This document shows, piece after piece, positions 7,990 to 16,404 of a DNA stretch of 33,905 nt. The DNA comes from Acidilobaceae archaeon (GTDB lineage Archaea > Thermoproteota > Thermoprotei_A > Sulfolobales > Acidilobaceae): positions 1-33,905 of the forward strand of contig JALUAM010000064.1 of assembly GCA_027051095.1 (NCBI GenBank), in the 5' to 3' direction. A model generated the notes under the pieces. The model did not search any database. It was not told the origin of the DNA and worked only from the letters and a program-made list of their open reading frames with translations. Made by a program: the position numbers and the translations under genes. Position 1 is the stretch's first letter. Each line of letters begins with the position of its first letter.

Positions 7990-8481
7990 GTGAGGCGTAG
8001 AGGCTTGCCCCTACCACCCGGCTACGGCCTCGTAAAGGCTGTTAACGTCGTTGCCTACGCTAAGAGGTTCGCGGACCCCCACACGAGGATGTACTACGAG
8101 ATACCGGTGATAGAGCTTAGACTCGAGAACGGCAGGAGGTTCCTAATGAGCAACGTCCCCCCGGAGATAGTGGAGGCCATACAGGTGATGAACAACCAGC
8201 TCGACGTGCCCAGGAGGCAGAGCATCTACATTCTACTCATGAACAACCAGGAGTTCAGGGACATAGTGACAAGGAGCGTCAAGGAGGTCATAATAGACGA
8301 GCTGGACGAGGTCAGGGGCCTCTACACCGCGAGCCTGGTGCTAGAGGAGAACGGCTTCCACCTCACACTCAAGATGATACCGAGCCACGCAATCTTCCTG
8401 GCGCTCCTAGCAGGGAAGCCCATATACGTCAGGGAGGACCTAGTCGAGCAGGCGGCCGAAGACGAGGAAGAAGAGTTCTAG
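7990..8481 (+). CDS. DUF151 / bifunctional nuclease (BFN) family protein
   Basis: About 163 residues. The C-terminal half has the DUF151 signature: GLYTASLVLEENGFHLTLK, then IPSHAIFLALLAGKPIYV, which corresponds to the family's RPSDAIALALRxxxPIYV. The family includes bacterial and plant proteins reported to have DNase/RNase activity; the archaeal role is unknown. The open frame begins at 7699, but that part overlaps rps7 and the promoter. I chose GTG 7990, which is about 10 nt after the predicted transcription start; TTG at 8005 is an alternative. The acidic tail EDEEEEF ends the protein. It converges on the DUF499 gene with only 22 nt between. Confidence 0.8.
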   Translation: MRRRGLPLPPGYGLVKAVNVVAYAKRFADPHTRMYYEIPVIELRLENGRRFLMSNVPPEIVEAIQVMNNQLDVPRRQSIYILLMNNQEFRDIVTRSVKEVIIDELDEVRGLYTASLVLEENGFHLTLKMIPSHAIFLALLAGKPIYVREDLVEQAAEDEEEEF

Positions 8482-8503
8482 GCAATAAAACCTATTAAAT
8501 CCC

Positions 8504-11500
8504 CTACGGCTTGGCCGCTCCGCCGTCTGTCTTGGAAACTGCTGGCTCCTCGATTAACGCATAGAGCCTCTTAACTTTCACGCCACCGGCCCTCTCTAGC
8601 CTAAATCTGCCTACGAATGCATCCATGAAGTCCGAGAATGCTAGGCGATTCCCGCCGTTATACTCGATTGATGCCTGCACTAAAATCCGCGTCTCGCGGG
8701 AGTTTGATGCCAGGAGCTGCGCTAGCCCCGGCGCTATGCTCTTCATCCTCTCTATGTCAGTGAATGTAAGGTCTACCGTGCCCCTGAGCTGGCCGCCGCC
8801 GACTTCTATGACTAGCCTGGCGTTCACGACGTACGATTTCAACGTCCTCTTATAGATTTCGGCTAGCGCTAGTGCTAGCAGATTAGTGAGGGGCCTCGCC
8901 CTCTCGACAGTAAGCTCGGCTTCAACCTCTAGGTCGGCATTCATTAGAAAAGCGTTAGTGTAACCGCCTATCTTTCTCTCCAATAGCTCCCTTAACTCGT
9001 GCAACTCCACCTCCTCATCTATCACGATCCTGCGTCTACCGCGCTCCTGGGACTCTCTTACAGCGGGCACAGAGAACTGCGGAGGAGTTGCTTCAGCCTC
9101 CGCCCCTCTGCTTTCCGCTCTCCTCTCGCATCTCCACGACCTAGAGTCTTCGTCCCACACGGGCTCCACGCAATCTACCGGAGGCTTTGGCCTGCATATA
9201 GTCAGGCCCTCCTCATTCTTAGTCACGAGACAGTAGCGCCTCGCCTCCTCGAGGTTGCAGGGGACGAACAGATACCCCTCGACCTTTCCGATCTTGCCGA
9301 GACAGACCGCGCTGTCCTCCGAGGCGCTCACCGCCACTAGATAACCATCCTCTACAAGCCTAGCAAGAGCTTCAGACACAGCCTCCCTAGCCCTTAGCAC
9401 CATAGGCTTTTCTACGTCGCCCGTGAGGCTCTCAATAACGTCGCTGAGGCTCACAGGCCTCCCGAGGCTCGAGCTCAGAGTCTCCACTAGACGCATCACG
9501 TATGAGGGAGTCAAGCTCCTGCGGACAAGTTTTCCTGCAGCCTCTAGAACCTCCGACACAGCGCCCCACAGCCTACCCCTCTTAATGGCGCCCGGCCTGA
9601 GCGTCTCCCTTGCGAAATCAAAGTCACTACCCACTAGAGCCCTCACAGGGTAGTAAACCTCGATGTACAGCTGCTGCAGCTCGCTTTCAAGCTCCCTCTC
9701 AAGTTTCTCCCTCTCAGATGCTAGACCTTCAAGATCATCGCGCTGCAGGCCGTAACGGTCCTTTTCGGCTTCTATCTCTTCAATCGCCTTTAAGCGTGCT
9801 AGCCCCCTAAGAACCCGTCTATATGCCTCAACGTTAGGCACCAGGAACACCATGGTGTTCCTGTGCCTCCTGAACTCGGAATCCCCTCTCTGACGGTATA
9901 TAATGAAGCGTGACATCAACCTCTTAAGTCTGCGTTCATCGCCGCTCACAACATCCTCCGACTCGGGATCCAACAGCACTACCTTGAGCCTTGGGCTATC
10001 TTCTACTTCCCCTGGGTGGATAGGCCACACTACAAGCCTAGCTTCAGTAGAGGACGCTAATCTTTTTAGCCTCTCCCTTAATTCTTCTCTTAATAATTCT
10101 CTCTTAGCGTTTAATAGTTCTCTAGCTTTCCTGGCAACGATCATGTACACGTTGGCCTTTGTCTTGACAATGTATGCTGTCTCCCCCGTCTCAAGCACCC
10201 TCTTATGTAGATGTGCGGTCTCCCTTGCAAGCTGCTCTAGGACCGACGAAACTAGCTCAACGTTTACACCCCTCAAGGGGGTAACAGCAGCTGCCATCAC
10301 CTCGCTCTCCCTCATGTAGCGTCCCGAGATGCTTCTAAGCAGTATCGCGGAGTAGACCATGGAGGCTACCCTTCCAAGCCCCCTCCTAACACGTTCCTCA
10401 TCGAGGTCTTTCACTACCTCCACGTCGTAAGACACGGCCTCGAGGAGCCTCCTAAGCTGAGGATTATCGACCTTAAGCAAGTCCCGTATCTCATGTCTAG
10501 TAACATCGACGTCGCCTAGAAGGACGAAGTCGCGCGTTACGCCTTGCTCGGGGCTCTTAACCCTGTAGTGTAGCGTCCACGCGGCTATCCTTAACACGTC
10601 TCTAGTGCCCTGGAATCCGGGCGTCTGAGCCACGTTCTCGTACAGCTCCCTCACTAGTAATGGGTGGAATGGGTAGCTCCTCCTTAACTCATCCTTATAC
10701 TCGTCCCTAACCAGCTCGCCTGGATATCTCTCCCGCCTGGACAGGTACTCCTTCATATACCTCCAGGCGGCTCTCTCAGCTGCGTCAGCATCCACCTCTC
10801 TTATGAGAGCGCTCTTGAGGATCTCCGCAGCGTCCGAAGGCCCTACTATGGAGGTCGTCACAGCCACTCTCTGGACGTCGGATAGAAGCGCTTCAACCCC
10901 ACTCGACTCCTCGTACTGCTGCGGCGTGGCTATAACGACTAAAGTGTGCCTCGCGTTGGACGCCGCCACCGCCAAGTTATGGATGAACACCCTTAGGGCG
11001 CTCGCCTCCTTTTCCCTGCCCGTCGAGAGCAGGTTGCGCAGGTATACGGCCAGCTCGTCTATCAGCACCACGGGCTTAAAGCCTCTAGACTCTATCGCGG
11101 AGAAGAGCCTAGAGAGCTCGTCGTGGCCGGGAACCGCGTCCCTATACTCATCTACTTCCCTAGCAAGCCCTCCATCGCCTATGGCCTCCGCAAGCTCTCT
11201 CATAATGAAGACCCATGGGTTAGGGGCCCCGTATCGCCTGCGTAGCGAGACCGGGTCCAGGGCTGCCCCGTCGAAGACGCTCACAGCCACTCTCAGATCC
11301 TGAGGCAGCCTCAAGCCCCTCTCTTCCAAGAATCGCCTCAGCTTCACGCTATCCAACGACCTAGACGGGTTCCTGGCAATATGGTATATTGCCACGAGGG
11401 TATGCGACTTCCCGCCCCCGAAGCCTGTGTGAAGCAGGTATACGGCGTCGCCGCCCCCCTCTACGAGTCTCCTAACAGCCCCGGCCAGTACTTCGGAGAG

Positions 11501-11701
11501 GCCGCTTGAGAAGTAGGTCCTCTCAAAGAACTTAGCGGGGTCCCTATACCTCTCGTCTAGGCACTCCCAGCCCCCGCCAGGGCACCCCCTATGAACGGTC
11601 CACAGCTTAACCGTGAAACTATCGCTCCTAATCCTTCCCTCTACTATCTCCTCGAAAGGCTCCCATCCCACAGGGCCATACTTTCGGGCCTCCACGGCCA
11701 C
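8504..11701 (-). CDS. DUF499 family AAA+ ATPase of the inserted cassette
   Basis: The 1065-residue protein belongs to the COG1483/DUF499 ATPases, large proteins related to BREX BrxC/PglY and usually next to DNA methylases. Walker A is TGFGGGKSH (residues 92-100), Walker B VVLIDEL (211-217), and LVVIATP (254-260) is sensor-1-like. A coiled-coil-like charged stretch lies around residues 640-690. Residues 800-858 hold six cysteines (800, 815, 824, 836, 844, 858) that could bind metal. The GTG start at 11701 has only a weak ribosome-binding site. A TATA box in the 60-nt gap to the methylase gene gives it its own promoter. Likely a motor or loader working with the neighbouring methylase; substrate unknown. 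Confidence 0.85.
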   Translation of the reverse strand: MAVEARKYGPVGWEPFEEIVEGRIRSDSFTVKLWTVHRGCPGGGWECLDERYRDPAKFFERTYFSSGLSEVLAGAVRRLVEGGGDAVYLLHTGFGGGKSHTLVAIYHIARNPSRSLDSVKLRRFLEERGLRLPQDLRVAVSVFDGAALDPVSLRRRYGAPNPWVFIMRELAEAIGDGGLAREVDEYRDAVPGHDELSRLFSAIESRGFKPVVLIDELAVYLRNLLSTGREKEASALRVFIHNLAVAASNARHTLVVIATPQQYEESSGVEALLSDVQRVAVTTSIVGPSDAAEILKSALIREVDADAAERAAWRYMKEYLSRRERYPGELVRDEYKDELRRSYPFHPLLVRELYENVAQTPGFQGTRDVLRIAAWTLHYRVKSPEQGVTRDFVLLGDVDVTRHEIRDLLKVDNPQLRRLLEAVSYDVEVVKDLDEERVRRGLGRVASMVYSAILLRSISGRYMRESEVMAAAVTPLRGVNVELVSSVLEQLARETAHLHKRVLETGETAYIVKTKANVYMIVARKARELLNAKRELLREELRERLKRLASSTEARLVVWPIHPGEVEDSPRLKVVLLDPESEDVVSGDERRLKRLMSRFIIYRQRGDSEFRRHRNTMVFLVPNVEAYRRVLRGLARLKAIEEIEAEKDRYGLQRDDLEGLASEREKLERELESELQQLYIEVYYPVRALVGSDFDFARETLRPGAIKRGRLWGAVSEVLEAAGKLVRRSLTPSYVMRLVETLSSSLGRPVSLSDVIESLTGDVEKPMVLRAREAVSEALARLVEDGYLVAVSASEDSAVCLGKIGKVEGYLFVPCNLEEARRYCLVTKNEEGLTICRPKPPVDCVEPVWDEDSRSWRCERRAESRGAEAEATPPQFSVPAVRESQERGRRRIVIDEEVELHELRELLERKIGGYTNAFLMNADLEVEAELTVERARPLTNLLALALAEIYKRTLKSYVVNARLVIEVGGGQLRGTVDLTFTDIERMKSIAPGLAQLLASNSRETRILVQASIEYNGGNRLAFSDFMDAFVGRFRLERAGGVKVKRLYALIEEPAVSKTDGGAAKP

Positions 11702-11737
11702 AGCCGGCTACCCGGGTCTATAGCCTCCAGCTACACT

Positions 11738-11752
11738 AATTTATAATTTAAA
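11738..11752 (-). promoter_or_regulatory. TATA box of the DUF499 gene
   Basis: tttaaattataaatt on the minus strand is the strongest AT tract in this part of the window. It predicts initiation near 11713, about 12 nt before the GTG. The ATPase can therefore be made independently of the methylase encoded upstream of it. Confidence 0.55.
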
Positions 11753-11761
11753 TGTGCTATG

Positions 11762-14413
11762 TTAAAAGAACTCGTCGAGCCTCTTTACCCGCCTATCGGC
11801 TCCCAGCCCTGAATTACTACCCTTATGCTTCTCGATGCACAGCTCGACTAGCGTTGAGAGCGCTTCTTTCTCCTCACCCTGCGAGTCGCCCCGCAAGGCC
11901 TCAATATACCTACACACGCCCCCGTCCAGAACGTAGCCCGCATCCTCCAGCGCCTTAGCAGCGCTCCTAGCGCCTCTCACCCCAACTATTCTCACCGCGA
12001 GAGCTAGCGCCTCAACCAGGCTCGAGGGGGAAACCGAAGGTTGGATCTCGATGAGGCTCTTGACAGGGTACTTCTTGACCCCGCCCGTTACTCTAGGCTT
12101 CCCTGCGAATCGCCTGAGAAAGCTGTCGTGGTCTACTCCAAACGCGTAGCCCAGCCTCCTAGCGTCGTCGTACTCTAGCTCCCCGTAGATGACCCTAGCA
12201 ACTAGGTACATGAGGGAGGTTGGATCGGCGTTGACGCTCCCAAGCGTCTCATAAACGAACCTCCTAACGGCGACCTTGACGGCGTAGTCGATCAGGGCCT
12301 TCACAGACAATTCTCCGCCTTCCAGGCTCTGTAGGGGCCAGCAATCGCCTACAGCCCTGAACGCCGCCCCTATCGCAGCCATTATCGCATCGACCCAGTT
12401 AAGGTCTAGCTTCAAGGCGAGCGATACAGCCATCTCCACCGCATCCTCGGTTTTCTTCCTGACCTGAGCGTCCCAGAAGCAGCCGGAACCCTTGACTCTG
12501 GGTAGAGCCGCCACTACCATCATGCTCTTCACAGCAGCCTTGCGGGCTATGTGAATGCTCCTGGTCTGCTCGGAGGCTACGCTCCACACGGCCACGGGCT
12601 TCCAGCCCGCGTCCAGAAGCGCCTTGAATATCGCGTATAGGCCTTCGCTGCTGCGATGAGCATAGAGCACAGCGAGCCTCGAGACCCCGGCCTCCCTTAG
12701 AGCCCCAAAGGCCATGGACAGTCTCGATATAAACCACTCGCCGTCCCGCCCCCGCGCCCTGTTAACAACGATTTCATCATCCTTCGGCGTCAGCTCCCAC
12801 ATGAACGCCTCCGGGTACAAGTGGCCTATGCTCCTCTTGAACCACACATAGAAGAAGTCGCTTAGCTCCGCGTACTGGACGTTATCGTAGTAGGGGGGAT
12901 CTGCCACAGCGTACAGCCTCCCAGAGATACCCTCATAGAGCGTGGGGTCTGCCGCGTCACCCAGCCTCACCTCGACACTCCCCGGCGAGCCCTCAAGCAG
13001 CTCCACAATCTTCTCGAGAGCCCTCACAACGCCCGTTTGACTAAAGAACACCCAATATATACTTGAGGCGTCCGAAAGTGGATCTCCCTCGCCGAAGTCC
13101 TCGCCGAACACGTAAGCGTGCATGTAGAAGGTATGGTTTATTGAACCCTTGCCGTGAGGATCCCATGTAGTTATAGCTGAGTTGTAGTCGAGCAGCTTGC
13201 CATGGCCCAGTGCGAGGTATGTCGTCACAGCCTTGGCGTACTCGGGCTCATACCCCTCGCTAAGCATTCTATTATAGGCCTCTCTCACTAGGCCGACTAT
13301 AGTAGCATGAGTTAGGAGCTGACGAGCATTAAATAGTTTATAAAATTTGTCTAAACCTCTGCTAAGCATGTCAATTGTTTTATCGCCTTTTGGAATCTTT
13401 TCTATGGGTATTAAATCTTCCGTGATTAGTTTCTCCCAGGATGCCCTGAGGTCCTCCTCCGCCCTTCTATAGGCTTTAAGCATCTCCTCCGTGGGCTCAG
13501 CGTACGACCCGTCCTCCAGCTTCACTGCAGCCATGACAGCCGGGTGATAGCCGTACATTCCCTTGGACTCCCATGACTCCATCGCCCTCCTATACTGTCT
13601 CTTGAGCTCCTCCGAGCTGAGCACCCCCCGGAGGCAGCTCAGCTTCTTGCCTCTCGCCGTCGCTAGCCCGCGGGCCTCTTCCGGCGATGCCCTCACCACT
13701 CTTAGCAATGGCTCGCCTCTCTCCGTGAACCCCTCGAGCCTCAGAGCAGCGCCGTTATCCTCTGAGAGCAGGGGGTTGGCCAGCGCTGGCATGAGTGTGC
13801 CGTCAGGGCACTTGTAGACCCTGACCCACACGTAGTTCGTGGGCCTGCCCCTAGGGTGGGGAGGGTAGTATTTTTCAAGCCTCCTCTGCGCCTCCTCTAC
13901 TAGCCATTCAGCCCACTTCCTGACGTCGCGTGCTAGCCCTTTCCCGTACCTTAGCGGGTATTCCAGGGTAGCCTTCAGTATCACGTAGGCCACTGGGTTG
14001 TACTCGGCCGCTACTACCCTCTTGTAGCCTAGGCGGAGGGCTTCGAAGGGGAGGCTTCCGCCGCCGGCGAAGGGGTCTATCAGAGTGGCTTCGCTCACGG
14101 CGCTGTGAGCCTTCACCCAGCCCCTGTCCGGGCTGTAATTATATGCTGGCCGGGGGGGCCTATTATGCAGCCTTATCGCTCTAAGGAACTGATTGATTAA
14201 GTCTTTATCAGGGGTGCCGTCAACGTCGACGGCTAAGGCCGCTACTATCGCTCTAGACGCTGCTAGGGGCCTCCTAGCCCACCAAAGATGTAGATAGAAA
14301 ATCGGCGGGAATCTTGCACCCCTTTCCCTCTGGGACTCGAAGCCAGCCTTATCTGCCGGGAAGTAGTGCTGGAGGAGGGGCTCCAACTTCGGCACCCAGC
14401 TCCCTTTCCACAT
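11762..14413 (-). CDS. DUF1156-type adenine-specific DNA methyltransferase
   Basis: The 883-residue protein starts with the DUF1156 signature HLWWARRPLAASRA (42-55). SAM-binding motif I DPFAGGGS is at 113-120 and catalytic motif IV DPPY at 505-508, followed by NVQYAELSDFFYVWFKRS. This is COG1743, predicted N6-adenine methyltransferases, here paired with a DUF499 ATPase. About 385 residues separate motif I from motif IV. That space usually carries a Zn ribbon, but only isolated cysteines (202, 260) remain, so the ribbon looks lost. A stretch near 13320-13440 is unusually A/T rich. ATG start at 14413. It is divergent from the nuclease gene with a 62-nt gap. Target sequence unknown. Confidence 0.87.
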   Translation of the reverse strand: MWKGSWVPKLEPLLQHYFPADKAGFESQRERGARFPPIFYLHLWWARRPLAASRAIVAALAVDVDGTPDKDLINQFLRAIRLHNRPPRPAYNYSPDRGWVKAHSAVSEATLIDPFAGGGSLPFEALRLGYKRVVAAEYNPVAYVILKATLEYPLRYGKGLARDVRKWAEWLVEEAQRRLEKYYPPHPRGRPTNYVWVRVYKCPDGTLMPALANPLLSEDNGAALRLEGFTERGEPLLRVVRASPEEARGLATARGKKLSCLRGVLSSEELKRQYRRAMESWESKGMYGYHPAVMAAVKLEDGSYAEPTEEMLKAYRRAEEDLRASWEKLITEDLIPIEKIPKGDKTIDMLSRGLDKFYKLFNARQLLTHATIVGLVREAYNRMLSEGYEPEYAKAVTTYLALGHGKLLDYNSAITTWDPHGKGSINHTFYMHAYVFGEDFGEGDPLSDASSIYWVFFSQTGVVRALEKIVELLEGSPGSVEVRLGDAADPTLYEGISGRLYAVADPPYYDNVQYAELSDFFYVWFKRSIGHLYPEAFMWELTPKDDEIVVNRARGRDGEWFISRLSMAFGALREAGVSRLAVLYAHRSSEGLYAIFKALLDAGWKPVAVWSVASEQTRSIHIARKAAVKSMMVVAALPRVKGSGCFWDAQVRKKTEDAVEMAVSLALKLDLNWVDAIMAAIGAAFRAVGDCWPLQSLEGGELSVKALIDYAVKVAVRRFVYETLGSVNADPTSLMYLVARVIYGELEYDDARRLGYAFGVDHDSFLRRFAGKPRVTGGVKKYPVKSLIEIQPSVSPSSLVEALALAVRIVGVRGARSAAKALEDAGYVLDGGVCRYIEALRGDSQGEEKEALSTLVELCIEKHKGSNSGLGADRRVKRLDEFF

Positions 14414-14442
14414 CCAATCTTAAAGAGGGGCGCTGCAGCGTT

Positions 14443-14474
14443 CCTTATTAGCCCCGCCGCTGTCTCAATTTACT
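14443..14474. promoter_or_regulatory. Divergent promoter region of the cassette
   Basis: Minus-strand gctaataagg at 14443-14452 would start the DUF1156 transcript near 14418, giving an almost leaderless ATG. Plus-strand caatttact at 14465-14473 would start the nuclease-helicase transcript near 14497. The two boxes are back to back in the short gap, so the two arms could be co-regulated from here. Confidence 0.4.
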
Positions 14475-14475
14475 G

Positions 14476-16404
14476 GTGCCCCTTTGCTTGCTAATTGAGG
14501 GTTTCTTCGCCCGCGAGACCGGCAAGAGCGCCTGCGGCGATATAGGCCTCAGGATGCTATCGCGGACAGCTCACCTCGTGAGGGCTAGGAGCGTCGCTAC
14601 AGCCGCCGCAGGCTGCGTGTTCCAGGCCAGGCTCGGAGAGGCTATGGGCGTGAGGGGCTTCTACCACTCTGTGCTGCCGGGTAAGGGCGAGGCCCTTCAC
14701 CTTCTCCTAGCTCTGTCATTCCCCAGGGCTTTTAGGGAGTTCGTGGATAGGGGTTTCGAGCGTGGCCTGTGGCTCGAGGACGTCGCTTCTGAGGCCCTGG
14801 AGAGGATGAAGGACCTGGGGTTCAGCGAGGAGGAGCTCGGCGGTGAGAGCCCTGATAGACTAGCTGAAGACGCTGCCCTAATGTTAGAGGGAGGCCTCAT
14901 TTTCGTCGAGGAGGCGTTCAGGGCTCTCCACGGAAATGAGTGGAGGGAGGCTCTGGCCAGGTCCTCGGTGATAGTTGAAGCCCACATGCTAAGCTACACT
15001 TTCCATATATGGGGGGTTCCCGACGTCATTGTAGAGTACCCTGAAGGTGGTACCGCCGCCGTTATAGAATGGAAGAGCTATACGCCCAGCGAGTCCAGGT
15101 CGGCGCAGGTCAGCGAGGTTGACGAGGCGCAGGCCTACGTATACGCAATCCTCGAGGCCGAGAGGCTCCACGGCGACCCTAATAAGAGCATGAGTTTCGA
15201 GGAGCTGAAGAGGCTCGTTCTCGGCTCGCCCCCCGGAGGCTCGGGGGCTAGGGTGATACCGGGGGTAGTCAGGCTCGTTAGGACCTCCAGGGCCAACCCG
15301 GTTAGGGTCAGGCACCCTCTCCTCTGCATAGGCCTTAATAGGAGGGAGAAGTGCAGCTACGATGAGCTAAGCGATCTTCTAGCTAGGATAGTGCTGGCTG
15401 CCGAGCATCTGGCCCTCACTCTCGCCGACGTCTCCGGCATGCTGAAAGGCGAGGGGGTGCCAGAGTCTCTATGCAGCGTTCTAGGGCGCGACGGTACTCC
15501 AAGAATCGTGTTTAGGAGGGTACCCGAGGTTGAAGTTGACGGTAGAAGAATTAAATTAAGGTGGGGTAACCCCCTCAAGGAACCGCCCCATTGGATATGC
15601 AAGATGTGCCGTCCCGAAGTAAGAGAGGTCTGTAAGTACTACCTCTCCCGAGGAGGCAGTATACTAGACATTGACCAAAGGCTCCTGGAGCGGTCTGTGA
15701 AGGAGGCGCTGGAGAGCGCGAGGGACCATATATGGAGGGAGTCGTGGCGCGCGAGGTTTAGAATATACGGGTTGAGGGAGAACGCCCTGAGACCCTATAA
15801 AGTCTTTAGGAGCTTAGCCCTCAAGTTCGGCGCCGACGGGGGCTGGATTAAGGGTCACATAGATACAAGGGTATCGAATGAAGGGTACAGGCTCGATTAT
15901 TTCGATGAGGCTAGGGTTGAGGATGGCGTCCTAGTGCTGAGGAGGCCCCCGACTAGGTGGGAGCGCGAGAAAGAGGTCCTAGTCACCCTGAGGGAGGGGA
16001 GGCCCGCGGCCGTTTTCTTCAGGGAGAGACACGTGAAGGACCCGCTTCTCAGGCTCAGCTTTCACGGCGCCGTATCCAGCGTGAGATACGATAGGGTTGA
16101 GGGCTACGTTGTAGTGGAGATAGCTCCCTCCCACAAGCCCTCGCGGGTGAACTTAGAGACTCTGCAGGACGCGATCGAGAGTAGGCCCGAGATAGCTGAG
16201 GGCGTAGTAGCCATAGAAGTCAACGTTGACCTGACGCAGCTCGAGCTGCTGGGCATCACGGCTGCAGAGATAGGTACCGCTGTTAGGCTGAGGGAAGCTG
16301 CTGAGAGAATTGCGAGGGGGGAGGAGGAGCCCGAGGACCTGCTGGCTTTCTACTTCGGTGGAGTCCCCCCGGCTTTCTGGAAAAAGGTGCGTGATCATGG
16401 TTAG
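14476..16404 (+). CDS. Cas4/Dna2-like Fe-S PD-(D/E)XK nuclease with C-terminal barrel/stalk region
   Basis: The protein has the RecB/Cas4 nuclease residues in order: Glu168, Asp183 in GVPDVIVEY, Glu198-x-Lys200 in AAVIEWKSY, and Gln219-xxx-Tyr223 in DEAQAYVYA. Cys47 together with Cys375, Cys378 and Cys386 (CKMC, VCKYY) fits the four-cysteine Fe-S cluster of Cas4, AddB and Dna2. After residue 480 a beta-rich segment (KEVLVTLREGRPAAVF, then YVVVEIAPS) and a helical segment (IGTAVRLREAAERIA) resemble the 1B barrel and stalk that precede the motor in Dna2/Upf1 helicases. The motor itself is the next gene. The GTG at 14476 lies upstream of the predicted transcript start; TTG 14488 or ATG 14554 may be the real start. 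Fold is well supported; role in the cassette is inferred. Confidence 0.78.
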   Translation: MPLCLLIEGFFARETGKSACGDIGLRMLSRTAHLVRARSVATAAAGCVFQARLGEAMGVRGFYHSVLPGKGEALHLLLALSFPRAFREFVDRGFERGLWLEDVASEALERMKDLGFSEEELGGESPDRLAEDAALMLEGGLIFVEEAFRALHGNEWREALARSSVIVEAHMLSYTFHIWGVPDVIVEYPEGGTAAVIEWKSYTPSESRSAQVSEVDEAQAYVYAILEAERLHGDPNKSMSFEELKRLVLGSPPGGSGARVIPGVVRLVRTSRANPVRVRHPLLCIGLNRREKCSYDELSDLLARIVLAAEHLALTLADVSGMLKGEGVPESLCSVLGRDGTPRIVFRRVPEVEVDGRRIKLRWGNPLKEPPHWICKMCRPEVREVCKYYLSRGGSILDIDQRLLERSVKEALESARDHIWRESWRARFRIYGLRENALRPYKVFRSLALKFGADGGWIKGHIDTRVSNEGYRLDYFDEARVEDGVLVLRRPPTRWEREKEVLVTLREGRPAAVFFRERHVKDPLLRLSFHGAVSSVRYDRVEGYVVVEIAPSHKPSRVNLETLQDAIESRPEIAEGVVAIEVNVDLTQLELLGITAAEIGTAVRLREAAERIARGEEEPEDLLAFYFGGVPPAFWKKVRDHG

